Assembly: GCA_963662175.1 (NCBI GenBank)
Contig: OY759223.1
Location: 24,839,460-24,903,459 of the forward strand
From: Aradus depressus
Lineage: Eukaryota; Arthropoda; Insecta; Hemiptera; Aradidae
DNA: 64,000 bases
Reading direction: 5' to 3'
Numbering within the stretch: position 1 is the first letter of the stretch; each line of letters starts with the position of its first letter. Shown in pieces: positions 30,501-38,745 of the stretch. Below the pieces are notes generated by a model. The model was not told the origin of the DNA, did no database searches, and saw only the letters and a list, made by a program, of their open reading frames with translations. A program made the position numbers and the translations under genes.

Positions 30501-32862
30501 ATTTCCTATTTTTATAAATTTTGTTAAAAAATTTTACAAAATGGAGTTAACAGAAATGTGCGGGATAGTCAATAGTGTGGGATAGGGCCAAAACATGAAA
30601 ATCTCAAAAATTGAGGGATAGGGCCTCTTGCCTGGAACGCATCGATATAGTCATCGTTAATCATTAATAATATAGTCATCAGTAATCATTTTGTTAAATG
30701 TACAAACATCGTTTCACTCATATCACATATAAATTAGTTTATATTGTTAGAATTTTATAATTTTAGTTTCAACACTTATTAGGCAGGGAAGAAAATATTT
30801 CAAAAACTTAAATCACGTAATGAATTTATCGACAAAGATTTAATGATGAGGATTTAGGAGCCCCTATGTAAGTCAAATTTTGAATATTAGCGCAAACAGA
30901 GCTTTTGGAGAGGGAGATTTACCGATGACTTTTGTCTTGTATTTTCTAACTATCTTTACTATAATATACATAGTTTATTTATAATTTTGTTTTTTAGAGA
31001 CAACTTGGACTGGCTGGCCCGGGCTACCAACTGGGCCAAGCTGGTGGCCACAGCCTCCCTGGGGGTGATCCATCGTGGCCATGAGAGCCAGGCCCTTGCC
31101 CTCATGTCCACCTATCTCCCCAATGAGCCTGGCCCTTCCTCTGGCTATTCGGAGGGTGGCGGTCTCTATGCACTCGGGCTCATTCATGCCAACCATGGCG
31201 CTGCTATCATCGACTATCTTCTGGGACAGTTGAAGGATGCCCAAAATGAGGTTTGTGTATGACTAATTATTGTTATATTCAAATTTTTGAGAAATTAATG
31301 TAGAAGTTTGTTACAGGGTGTCGATAAATTTGGAAACCCTGGAATTACATTAATTTAATTTTTTTTTTTCCTTTACAACAGATTTTGAAATTTTTAACTT
31401 ATAAGTAGTTTGTGTTGTCTGGTAATGGTAGGTCACAATCGCGGTATTTCAGGAGTCAAGGGTATAGAAGATCCCTTTGCCATCTTCTCAGCCTGCCTCT
31501 GGGGGTGGTCGGTAGTGTAAATGTAGGGAATGTATCTATGTTTTGTTGATTTGGAATTACATTTGTAATTATTGAACTGATTCCAGGTCTACTTTGTGAA
31601 AATTCATAATGAACAGGATAAAGGAATATACACACACTAAAGGACTATAAACTCCACACACTACTTGTCAATATTTTCACTATATTGGTCAAAATTACAC
31701 AACTATAGTTTTGCCTCTTACGGCATTATCAAATGAACTGAACAGTAGTAATCTCTGTTTAGTTCACTTGATAATGCCGTAAGAGGCGAAACTATCGTCG
31801 TGTAATTTTGGCCAATATAGTGAAAATATTGACAAGTAGTGTGTGGAGTTTATATTTCCTTTAGTGTGTGTATATTCCTTTATCCTGTACATTTTTAATT
31901 CCTCAGCTTTACGAAGTATAGGGGAAGTTGTGGAATTGCTCAAAAATTCAATACTGATTGTTCAACGGAATTTCATGTTTTCCGACAGATTCCAAATAAG
32001 GAAAAAAAATGTCTTATCTCTCTGTGGGTCTTTCTGTGAACACAATAACTCCAGATTGAATGAATGTATTGACACAAAATTTTATATGTGAATCTAGAAC
32101 CTTCGCCGACACCTATTGATTTTCAGCCAAATCGACCTATGACAGAAAAACTCTAATAACTCCCGATAGAATGAATGTATCAACATGAAATTTCATATTT
32201 GAAGTCGTAACCCAATGAGGACATAACCTGTCGAATTCCAACGGTATCGGCGGAAGAGAGGTGGGTTTCTGGGAGGGAGCTCAATTCAAATACCCTAATA
32301 ACTGCCGATGTAATGAATTTATCGACACAATATGCAAGTCAACTAGTCAACTATTGAATATTAACGGTTATTGAATATTATCACTCAACACCCAGTCAAC
32401 AAGCTAATAATTTCGATGTAAAATTGCTGAAAGAGATTGCCAGAATCCCATACAGTAGAATTATAACAGCACTGGTGTATCAGTGTTGCCAGAAACAGTA
32501 GAAAGAGAAGGTTCTATCCTGAAAATAGCATCACTAGGTTCCAAGGTTGGGGGAGAGGGGGGGGGGGGGGGGGGGCAGTCATACAGACGTGTCTTTAACC
32601 TACGGAACCCTAAAAAAATTAATGGAGTTTTGTAATAATGAGTTTTTAATGTGTGATGTATGAACAATTGCAGATGGTTCGCCATGGAGGCTGCCTTGGA
32701 CTGGGTCTTGCTGCTATGGGCAGCCACAAAGAACATATCTATGATCAGCTGAAGATGAACCTCTACCAAGATGATGCTGTGACTGGAGAGGCAGCCTCTA
32801 TTGCCATGGGGATGGTGATGTTGGCCTCTAAATCTTCCGTCGCCATTCAAGATATGGTTGCT
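18500..32862 (+). CDS. PSMD1: 26S proteasome non-ATPase subunit 1 (Rpn2), 5' part
   Basis: Nine GT-AG exons join without a frame break: 18500-18518, 18821-18938, 19131-19300, 20795-20997, 22307-22519, 26112-26342, 29249-29475, 30998-31250 and 32674-32862 (541 codons). The product follows animal PSMD1 residue by residue in many places: [110 protein letters not shown]. Rpn2 scaffolds the base of the 19S regulatory particle through its N-terminal helical rod and the toroid of proteasome/cyclosome repeats, and helps dock ubiquitin receptors. The window holds the rod and the first repeats. About half the protein is missing downstream. Exon 6 sits at the end of a 12-copy exon array. Function is from the family. 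Confidence 0.97.
18821..18938 (+). CDS. PSMD1: PSMD1 exon 2
   Basis: Acceptor TTTTTACAG, donor GTAAGT. Encodes [20 protein letters not shown], the first helical hairpin of Rpn2. Confidence 0.96.
19131..19300 (+). CDS. PSMD1: PSMD1 exon 3
   Basis: Acceptor TTTTTAG, donor GTAAGT. Encodes [20 protein letters not shown] and [12 protein letters not shown], highly conserved in PSMD1. Confidence 0.97.
19445..19660 (-). mobile_element. SINE1 copy, 3' part, in PSMD1 intron 3
   Basis: GTGACTCATGCCCGGGCTTA at the plus-strand left side and CCTCCGAAGGACGGCATACT at the right, in the minus orientation. Confidence 0.75.
19965..20240 (-). repeat. element X fragment
   Basis: Two minus-oriented units with GTGTCGATACATTCATTATA and CGGCAGTTATTG motifs. 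Confidence 0.7.
20360..20402 (-). ncRNA. hammerhead-like motif, family B left
   Basis: Minus CTGACGA (20386-20392), stem II GGC GTAA GCT, GAAA (20371-20374), palindromic ACCGGT, then A. Stem I can form five pairs (TTGTG with CGCAG, two of them wobble). The core bases are intact. Confidence 0.6.
20460..20503 (+). ncRNA. hammerhead-like motif, family B right, mutated
   Basis: CTGACGA at 20466-20472 and ACCGGTA are kept, but the GAAA position reads CAAA. That loses a core G, so it is probably inactive. Confidence 0.5.
20795..20997 (+). CDS. PSMD1: PSMD1 exon 4
   Basis: Acceptor after a long T tract (TTTCTAG), donor GTAAGT. Encodes AKCIDHYTT...[17 protein letters not shown] and [17 protein letters not shown]. 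Confidence 0.97.
21012..21060 (-). ncRNA. hammerhead-like motif with strong stem II (family G)
   Basis: Minus CTGATGA (21045-21051), one unpaired A, stem II GGGAC/GTCCC with an 8-nt loop, GAAA (21022-21025). GGGAT and ATCTC can pair as a 5-bp stem I, leaving almost no stem III. It begins about 15 nt after the PSMD1 exon 4 donor, antisense to the gene. Confidence 0.5.
21150..21420. mobile_element. small palindromic PLE-like element (family D)
   Basis: Arms 21157-21228 and 21346-21417 are inverted copies: ATGTAGAAGGAATTTAAGGT against ACCTCGAATTCCTTCTACAT, both running into the TTTCCGAAACGTTGGCC block. No ORF. In PSMD1 intron 4. Confidence 0.75.
21197..21242 (-). ncRNA. hammerhead-like ribozyme, best-formed example
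   Basis: Minus strand: GGCC (stem I), CTGAAGA core (21230-21236), one unpaired A, stem II GGAAA/TTTCC with a 7-nt loop, GAAA (21208-21211), palindromic ACGT stem III, T as H17, then GGCC closing a perfect 4-bp stem I. All invariant core positions of a type I hammerhead are present. The inverted partner near 21345 keeps only the 3' half. Confidence 0.65.
21421..22306. other. PSMD1: PSMD1 intron 4, remainder
   Basis: AT-rich intron; no further repeat recognised. Ends in a long T tract and acceptor TGTGTAG. Confidence 0.5.
22307..22519 (+). CDS. PSMD1: PSMD1 exon 5
   Basis: Acceptor TGTGTAG, 71 codons, donor GTAAGT, phase 0 at both ends. Encodes [18 protein letters not shown] and [20 protein letters not shown]. 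Confidence 0.97.
22895..23890. repeat. large foldback (inverted repeat) in PSMD1 intron 5
   Basis: Left arm (to about 23265) and right arm (from about 23515) are inverted copies of roughly 350 bp. Examples: TTATACCTGAAAG (23147) against CTTTCAGGTATAA (23611), and GGGCATTCTTGTTTTT against AAAAACAAGAATGCCC. Indels are frequent. The outer parts carry TAAAATGTA/AATGTATTTT and GATTCCTTAA motifs several times. Confidence 0.75.
23891..24290. other. PSMD1: PSMD1 intron 5, part just upstream of the exon array
   Basis: No gene recognised. It ends TTCTAAAGGA before the first GTAAAG, giving the intron side of the microhomology used in the array. Confidence 0.5.
24291..26234 (+). repeat. PSMD1: 12-copy tandem array of PSMD1 exon 6 (162-bp unit)
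   Basis: Each 162-bp unit is a 39-nt intron-like piece (GTAAAGTAATTTTTT... to TTATGTT[G/C]AG) plus a 123-nt exon copy of 41 codons ([16 protein letters not shown]... to SQAKG). Exon copies start at 24330, 24492, 24654, 24816, 24978, 25140, 25302, 25464, 25626, 25788, 25950 and 26112. I see only two variable sites: acceptor base G or C, and ATC or ATT (Ile). Copies 1-11 end GGA followed by GTAAAG, a plausible splice donor; copy 12 continues into the rest of exon 6. The 39-nt piece has an in-frame TAA, so unspliced read-through would end translation. Confidence 0.97.
26112..26342 (+). CDS. PSMD1: PSMD1 exon 6 (full-length, last copy of the array)
   Basis: 77 codons after a TTCAG acceptor. The first 41 are the repeated unit, the following 36 ([15 protein letters not shown]... 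to SQERTISSL) are unique. The donor GTTCGT is weak but keeps phase 0 with exon 7. The unique part is Pro/Ser/Thr-rich and matches the position of the variable loop in other PSMD1 proteins. This is the only copy that is a complete exon, so it is probably the ancestral one. Confidence 0.9.
26343..27536. other. PSMD1: PSMD1 intron 6, left part
   Basis: AT-rich; starts with the weak donor GTTCGT. I recognise no gene or repeat. Confidence 0.4.
27537..27790 (-). mobile_element. SINE1 copy (minus)
   Basis: Starts GTGACTCATGCCCGGGCTTT on the plus strand and runs to the CCCAGATAAAAACC block. The tRNA-like head is missing. Confidence 0.85.
27797..27975 (+). mobile_element. SINE1 copy (plus), head-to-head with the previous one
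   Basis: GGGGCGCCGCTGGTTACTGA head, B box GGGTTTGAAACTC, ends in GTACTCGTTAAAGACCCCCT. Together with the minus copy it forms an inverted pair. Confidence 0.8.
28320..28678. other. PSMD1: PSMD1 intron 6, unassigned
   Basis: No recognisable gene or repeat. Confidence 0.35.
28679..28857 (+). mobile_element. SINE2 copy with A-rich tail
   Basis: ACATGGTGGCTATGCGGGTA head, body with AGAACTCCCTCCCGGGACC, tail GCATCGAACATAAGGCC followed by poly(A). The B box is damaged by a deletion. Confidence 0.8.
29249..29475 (+). CDS. PSMD1: PSMD1 exon 7
   Basis: Acceptor TTATTATAG, donor GTAAAT. Encodes [32 protein letters not shown] and [20 protein letters not shown]. Confidence 0.97.
29790..29995. repeat. 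dispersed repeat R, copy 1
   Basis: The block from AAATCGAACATACCAC to CGGTTTACCAT recurs at 46070-46230 in the same orientation with few changes. Short open frames in it are not convincing as genes. Confidence 0.75.
29996..30997. other. PSMD1: PSMD1 intron 7, with recurrent GGGATAGGGC motif
   Basis: GGGATAGGGC or near variants occur at least five times between 30360 and 30630. No gene seen. Confidence 0.5.
30998..31250 (+). CDS. PSMD1: PSMD1 exon 8
   Basis: Acceptor TTTTTTAG, donor GTTTGT. Encodes [20 protein letters not shown], a Gly/Ser linker, then [15 protein letters not shown], the start of the proteasome/cyclosome repeats. Confidence 0.97.
31625..31880. mobile_element. small palindromic PLE-like element (family E)
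   Basis: Arms 31628-31735 and 31758-31865 are inverted copies: AACTCCACACACTACTTGTC against GACAAGTAGTGTGTGGAGTT. Both contain a GCCGTAAGAGGC hairpin next to (G/A)AAACTAT. In PSMD1 intron 8. Confidence 0.8.
31764..31804 (+). ncRNA. hammerhead-like motif, family E, core mutated
   Basis: CAC (stem I), TTGATAA in place of CTGANGA, stem II GCC/GGC, GAAA (31788-31791), ACTATCGT stem III, C as H17 (GTC triplet), then GTG closing stem I. The architecture is complete but two core bases differ. Confidence 0.45.
31905..32345 (+). repeat. element X copy
   Basis: Begins ACGAAGTATAGGGGAAGTTG, contains CAACGGAATTTCATGTTTTC and internal units with AATAACTGCCGATGTAATGA. It sits in PSMD1 intron 8. Confidence 0.8.
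32549..32576. repeat. G-run
   Basis: An almost pure guanine tract, about 90 nt upstream of PSMD1 exon 9. Confidence 0.9.
32674..32862 (+). CDS. PSMD1: PSMD1 exon 9
   Basis: Acceptor CAATTGCAG, donor GTAAGT, 63 codons, phase 0. Encodes [16 protein letters not shown] and [16 protein letters not shown], ending IQDMVA. The protein must continue with the next repeat, which I do not find in this window. Confidence 0.96.
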
Positions 32863-33170
32863 GTAAGTTTCTTTTCATTTTTTTTCTCATTATTATACAA
32901 GAAAATATTATGATGTAACACATTTTGTAGAGAATTTACAAATTTTTTGTTGGGTTAGTCAGTTGGGCGTTGACTAGTACAATATTCACTTCATTTTTTG
33001 TATAATTTATTATTTTTTTCATAATAAAAACAGGACTAGTCTCATACAAGCGAAAACGAATATTCCTAGTATTAAAAAATAAACGGAAAAGGAAAAATAC
33101 ATACTTTTGTGTTGTATAATGAGATTCTGAATTTATAATAATATTTTTCTACCTTTAATTTTTTTGATTC
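32863..33170. other. PSMD1: start of PSMD1 intron 9 (or gene end region)
   Basis: Begins with a consensus donor GTAAGT. AT-rich; no coding exon. Confidence 0.5.
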
Positions 33171-33173
33171 TTA

Positions 33174-33565
33174 AGTCGCAATTCCACTGAGGCAACTTTT
33201 AGGGCAACATGTAGCATGCGGCATTGACATTGAAGGAATACGAAGCGACAAGAAACAAGTCTCCTTGCCGCATGCTACAAGTTGACTGTTGTTGCCGGGC
33301 CGAATGCGTCACCTCTCGACAGGATTCAACGTGTCGAACAGTGTCGTCGTTATCCAACTGTCAGTGGATAGGTGCGGCTTGTATCGTGCGACATGGATTG
33401 GAATAATGAAAGAACCACATCATTTATTGAAGATTACCATAATTCACCCGAATTATGGAACAACAAAATTAGTGATTATAAGACATTCGAATAAAAAATG
33501 ACAAGTTAAAAAAAACAAGTATCATGCCTCATGTCGTTCAGTGTTGCCACAGTGGAATTGCGCCT
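33174..33565. mobile_element. Harbinger-like MITE
   Basis: 23-bp terminal inverted repeats AG(T/G)CGCAATTCCACTG(A/T)GGCAAC with TTA direct duplications on each side (33171-33173 and 33566-33568). A TTA duplication is the hallmark of PIF/Harbinger insertion. Internal inverted GTAGCATGCGGCA blocks; no transposase. Confidence 0.8.
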
Positions 33566-33574
33566 TTACAACCT

Positions 33575-33622
33575 AGCAAATACAGAAGTTTCGTGAACCC
33601 CCATCGTCAGTATCTAGAAATT
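33575..33622 (-). ncRNA. hammerhead-like motif, family F
   Basis: Minus CTGACGA (33604-33610) and GAAA (33589-33592) are intact; stem II is poor. Related copies with the same flanks (ACCTAGCAA, GATACTGA) are at 39730-39775 and 40390-40425. Confidence 0.45.
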
Positions 33623-33694
33623 ATTTTATACAATTATAATGTTCGTAATTACTTCAATGTACAAATAACATTTTAATTATTCAAACAATTTTTA

Positions 33695-34036
33695 TAGGTT
33701 TCGGTTTTATGACTCATGCCTGGGCTTTAACTGCGAGGTCATATCGCCTACTATCAGAGCGCTCTTTCATCACTCTGGTGGACATGAGCCCGACTCTACT
33801 GTGGGAGTCTTAAATTTTGCCTACCCTAAATCTTTATTCACCTATGGCAGGGGTCTTTAACGAATACCTGACATCGTACAGACTCGGGATCATCGCTTTA
33901 CATCCCATCCGAGGGACGGCGTACTTAAGTTAATTTTACCTCCCAGATAAAATAAACTCAGGGCCTCGGTCGGGTTTCGAACTCACGTTATTGAGCTCAG
34001 AAGGCAATAACGCATACTACTGAGCTACCGGCGCCC
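33695..34036 (-). mobile_element. full-length SINE1
   Basis: From TTTTATGACTCATGCCTGGG to GAGCTACCGGCGCCCTCTTT, i.e. from tail to tRNA-like head on the minus strand. Confidence 0.9.
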
Positions 34037-34199
34037 TCTTTTAATTTTTATATACAAGAAGGCTAACTAACTTCGAATGTATTTTTTTATTATTACGTGA
34101 AACCAAATTAAAAAAAAAAAATTAAAAAGATGTTATTGTATATATACAATTCAATATATTGAATTAATGTCGAACATGATCTGATATTATTTATTGATT

Positions 34200-34380
34200 G
34201 TATACAACAATTTTTAGATATATTGTACACCTAGGGACCTAAGTATCCAATGCTCTTTTCCTTTCCCTGTTGAGATTGAAGATGATAGCAATACCGAAAG
34301 TATTCCCATATATTTTATATATCTTATGAAATAGACAATATTTTAAAAATACATTCGTTTTTCTTTATATTTTTTATTGA
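34200..34380 (+). repeat. possible decayed PLE end
   Basis: GAAGATGATAGCAATACCGAAAG followed by a GAAATAGACAATATTTTAAA block related to the PLE tail at 798-860. Too degenerate for a ribozyme call. Confidence 0.35.
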
Positions 34381-34756
34381 GTTTGAGACAAATCAGTGGA
34401 TTGATTTTAGACGAAGAACGAAAAAATATTCACACTGAGGAGGTCACATTGTCGGTGATTTGCCGATCACTTTTTTTTCTCTAAATAAAGAAGAAAATCT
34501 CCAATTTTTTTGTAAGGCGCCCTATATTTCTGTTTTATACTTTCAGTCCAACATTCTCCACTTCCTATTGTCCTATTGCCCTATATTCTATGGTTAGGAT
34601 TGCCCTTTGGAAATGCCTCTATAGTAGTCATCATCTTTTGTTCTGTCCTGATCACTCGCCCATTCTGTAACAGACAATAATAAAACATTTTTCAATGTTT
34701 CACTCACAGGTCAGTGGCTCTATAGCCATTTTTCTTTTCTTATACCTTTATCAGGC

Positions 34757-34908
34757 AGCCCATGGTGGCCGTGCGGGCTAGAGCGTAGGGCTTTGGTCGC
34801 ATGGTCTCACCTTGGTTTGCGGGTTCGAATCCCATCCGGGAGTGAATTTTATTTCGTAGATAGAACTCCCTCCCGGGGCCATGGGTAAATAACTAGATAA
34901 CACCATTA
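34757..34908 (+). mobile_element. SINE2 copy, cut by a Harbinger-like insertion
   Basis: CCATGGTGGCCGTGCGGGCT head and B box GGGTTCGAATCCC are well preserved. The copy stops at CACCATTATA where the next element begins. Confidence 0.85.
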
Positions 34909-35269
34909 TAAAGGGGGCTCCACACGCAACGGAAAAACCGAAGACATGCCTCGAGGCGCCGGGCCTTGAGGCGAACCTAAATAGTGGGGGGTACTCCACA
35001 CACTACGGAATATCCGAAGGCCAGCCTTTAGGCACTCCAGTTTGTGTGTTCGCGCAATGGCGTCAACAGATGATGCTCTTGCTGTTGTTGGTTTATTGTT
35101 AGCTATCAAAAGTAATAAAAAAAAAGTGAAGCGAAAGTTGTGGACTAAAGACTGGTTACAGAAAAGGAAAGTGCAAACGAAGGTGCAGTACCTTGGCAAA
35201 GTAACTATATTAACGGCAATTAATTCTTTTCAAGTAAATGTGGAGAAAACTGAAAAACAATTTTTGTAG
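34909..35269 (+). mobile_element. truncated PIF/Harbinger-like transposon end
   Basis: A terminal-repeat-like sequence GGGGGCTCCACACGCAACGG begins here and a diverged second copy (GTACTCCACACACTACGGAA) follows near 34990, then a short coding remnant. The other end is not identified. Confidence 0.5.
35057..35269 (+). pseudogene. Harbinger-type transposase N-terminal remnant
   Basis: The ATG at 35057 starts MASTDDALAVVGLLLAIKS, followed by a lysine-rich stretch and RKLWTKDWLQKRK. This resembles the N-terminus of Harbinger (HARBI1-like) nucleases, where a W-x-x-x-W-L/I-x-x-R motif precedes the catalytic domain. After about 45 codons the similarity ends and no DDE domain follows. The position just inside terminal-repeat-like sequence fits a truncated element. 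A chance resemblance is possible because the segment is short. Confidence 0.5.
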
Positions 35270-35660
35270 GTCGTCTGGTTTTCCAGATACATAACTGAAA
35301 CCGTCCTGAAATATAGTTTCGAAAGGCTTTTTTAGATTTTTCCTTTATTTTCCCGAAACTTACTTAGTTCTATCGAAAACATTGGTTCCTACCAAATATG
35401 TTCTCTATTAACTTTCCAATCGCTTACAAGATTTCAGAATATAAAAATGGCCACAAAATATATTTTTAAAAGAAGAGAACATTTATGAAATATAAATTTT
35501 TCTGCTAAATCATTAATTCAAATTAATGGTAAGTGTATAACTGAAGTTGTAAAGTATATTTTGAGGACAAATTAAATTCCTTAAAATAACAGTAGGGATA
35601 TGACAGTTTTAATTGTCACTAAGGGGCCCATTTTAATGAACATTAAATATGAAACATTTT
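35270..35660. other. no gene; one short dispersed block
   Basis: 35370-35430 (TCGAAAACATTGGTTCCTAC, TTTCCAATCGC) is related to 58744-58795. Otherwise nothing recognised. Confidence 0.4.
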
Positions 35661-36040
35661 TTTAATTAGGAAATAAATATTAAATATGTTTAATTAGGAA
35701 ATAAATATTAAATATGTTTAATTAGGAAATAAATATTAAATATGTTTAATTAGGAAATAAATATTAAATATGTTTAATTAGGAAATAAATATTAAATATG
35801 TTTAATTAGGAAATAAATATTAAATATGTTTAATTAGGAAATAAATATTAAATATGTTTAATTAGGAAATAAATATTAAATATGTTTAATTAGGAAATAA
35901 ATATTAAATATGTTTAATTAGGAAATAAATATTAAATATGTTTAATTAGGAAATAAATATTAAATATGTTTAATTAGGAAATAAATATTAAATATGTTTA
36001 ATTAGGAAATAAATATTAAATATGTTTAATTAGGAAATGA
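35661..36040. repeat. 28-bp minisatellite, about 13.5 units
   Basis: TTTAATTAGGAAATAAATAT plus TAAATATG repeated with almost no variation; the last unit diverges at GAAATGAATG. Confidence 0.97.
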
Positions 36041-36136
36041 ATGAAAATGCATATAAATTTTCTTCATGCAAATAATGAAGAAGCAGTCACTTTGTTAAAA
36101 CAATACATAATTTTAAAGTAAGAAATATAACGTATT

Positions 36137-36870
36137 CCCCAGCTAGAATAGGGAAATTGTGTAATCGGTCAAAATTTCGATGCCGAATATTCAATGGAAT
36201 TTTATGTTTTCCCACCTCTAGATTCCAAAGTATTTTTTTTTGCGAACCCTCTAACGACGACGCTGCTTATCAGCCAAATCGACCTGCTTGATATAAAAAC
36301 TAATAAATTCCGATAGTATGAATGCATCGATACGAAATTTTGTATGTGTGAGCAAAACCCCATAAGGGAAACACCTATCGATTTTGCCAAATCGATCAAA
36401 GGGGAGGGGCGAGGCTTAACTCAAAAACTCTAATAACTCCGTTGTAATTAATGTTTCGACGCAAAATTTCATATGTGACACTTTTTCAGCAGCATTGGCA
36501 GAAGAGGGGGGGGGGGGGGGGGGGGGTCAACTCAAAAACCCCAATAGCTGGCGATGTTATGAATATATCGACATGGAATTTCATATTTGAAGTCAAATCC
36601 CAATGAGGACATAACTTGTCAAATTTCAGCGATATCGGCTCAAGGGAAGGGGGGTTCAGGGGAGGGGGCTCAATTCAAAAACCCTAATAACTGCCGATGT
36701 AATGAATTTATCGACAAAAAATTTAGTGTGAGGATTCAGGAGCTCCTAAATAAGTCAACTATTGAATACTAGCGTTCAACTGATTTTAGAGAGGGTGCGA
36801 AAAGTTAATTGATTAATTCGTTCTGTGGAAGTACATTGCCGGTGATTCACCAACTTTTTTTTTAATGAAT
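36137..36870 (+). repeat. near full-length element X
   Basis: Start AGGGAAATTGTGTAATCGGT, middle units with a poly-G run (36508-36527), end with AGTATTGCCGGTG-type block (TACATTGCCGGTGATTCACC). Confidence 0.8.
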
Positions 36871-37045
36871 TCGTAGTTGCATATTGCTTTCGCTCGCGCT
36901 TTCGTCCTTCCGTCTGTCGCCTTCTAACATTTAAACTATAAATGCATTCATGAAATTGGCAACAGTTATTAACGAATTGATCAATTACGTTTACGATCTC
37001 CCTCCAAAGCCAGTCAATCGTTTGAGCTAAAACTCAATATTTAGT

Positions 37046-37324
37046 TTACATATCGTCATCTTAATACTACGACTAGATAACTCGAAAATCGGCATTTATG
37101 GGATTATTGTACCATTAGTTGTATTTTGCAGGTATGTTTGTTGTGCTAGAAGTAGACAACTCTAAGAAAATATGTTAAGAACTTATGTAAAAATGTCAGT
37201 AGTTCAATTTGGGTCATTCTACAATGGCTGATTAAAAAAAAAAAAAAAAAAAAATATTTGCGTTTCTTTTCAAAACTAATAATTTTGAGATGTCTAGTTG
37301 TAGTATTAAGGTGACGATATAGTG
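37046..37324. mobile_element. MITE-like inverted repeat inserted in element X
   Basis: Arms TATCGTCATCTTAATACTAC (37046) and GTAGTATTAAGGTGACGATA (to about 37320) are inverted. Element X sequence lies on both outer sides. Confidence 0.65.
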
Positions 37325-37969
37325 CCTTTGGAAACTTCATTACATCGGCAGTTGTTATTAGAATTTGAATCTCGCAGAAAATTAATAGGTGCCATCCTTG
37401 GTGTTTCAACAAAACAGGGAATCGATTCAGAAGGAATAAAGAAGAATTATAAGTTGTTAATGACTGTTTTGTTGTTTTGTTCTCTGGAACAATCCACTTT
37501 TACAATCTTCATCTTTGGAAGAACCTTATAAAGTGGAATATTCAGGCGTCTTTTATAAATGGAAATACTTTGAGTGAAAAGTGGAGGAGGGGTTGAATCC
37601 TCTTAACTGAGTCCAGTTTTCCTCTCTCCAATTTAATTATTTATGGAAATTTTTGACGGTTTTATTAATGCTAATTCCTTATTCCGTGTTGTCTGTCGAT
37701 TATTGAATTAAATTCAGACTACCAATTATACTGGTAGTTTAAACTACGTTGAAGGAAAAATGTTAAAAATGAATCCAGGTAGGCCTGATAATGGTCTTGG
37801 AGACTCCCAGTTTATTGTTGAGGCGAAATTAAGATCGCTTGTCTGGTAGTCTTTCGAGCAGTCGAAATTGTAGTTTCATTTTCTGTAGATTCTTTGAAAC
37901 ATGTTTTTCGTCGGCAGACGTGGTGACTGCGGCTGAATAATGTCCCTCTAAAGCACGACAAAGACCTAC

Positions 37970-38275
37970 GATACTTAGGACTCTTGACAGATGACTGACT
38001 TGGAACAAACATGTCTTACAGACTAGACTGAAAATGAAACGACGATTTCGACTGCTCAAAAGAGGACTAAACAAGTGATTTCAACTTCGCCTCAACCACA
38101 AACTGGGTGTCGAAGACCATTATCAGACCTATCTGGACGTATGGCGTTCTGCTAAGCCCTCACACACCAAAAGAATTCAAGCTATTCAAACTGAAATTCT
38201 CCGAACAATTACAAAATGCCCATTCTATGTTTCAAACTTAACTTTACATCACGATCTAAACATATCTTAGAATTA
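37970..38275 (+). pseudogene. Jockey-like RT C-terminal relic
   Basis: In broken frames: KTIIRPIWTYGV, then PHTPKRIQAIQTEILRTI and CPFYVSNLTLHHDLNI. This is the C-terminal signature that follows the Jockey-clade RT domain. Stops and indels throughout. Confidence 0.7.
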
Positions 38276-38278
38276 TCC

Positions 38279-38745
38279 TAGAACGCGTATTCCATTTATT
38301 ATTATTATTTTTTAAGTCACAAGTAGACTTAGAAGTGACTCTATGACAATTTGTGTGTCCATTTGTACAATGACCCTAGAACGCGTATTCTATTTGAAGA
38401 GCACGAGCAAAGAACCAGGTTTGTCACCAGATGTTGAAATTGAGAAAACTGAAATTTAATGTTTGAAAGTCCGTATCTATCAATTCCCCGCACGTCATAT
38501 TTTCAGTTTCCGTTTTCGTAGTGACAAACCGTCTTTTTAAAGCCCGTAACGATGGTGAATCGTGAAATATGTTTAATAAAGGCGATATCTCACATTCGAG
38601 AAAAAAGTGACAAACCTGGTTCTTTTCCCATGCTCTTCATTTATTATTATTATTTTTTAAGTCACAAGTAGACTTAGAAGTAAGGAAGTCTGTGACAATT
38701 TGTACAATGACCCTAGAACGCGTATTCCATTTATTATTATATTTT
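38279..38745. repeat. local tandem duplication, third copy split by a MITE
   Basis: CCTAGAACGCGTATTC(C/T)ATTT followed by TTATTATTATTATTTTTTAA and AAGTCACAAGTAGACTTAG occurs three times. Confidence 0.8.
38396..38638. mobile_element. 243-bp MITE with ATTT target duplication
   Basis: Terminal inverted repeats GAAGAGCA(C/T)G... and AACCAGGTTTGTCAC, with ATTT on both sides (38392-38395 and 38639-38642). No coding capacity. Confidence 0.75.
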
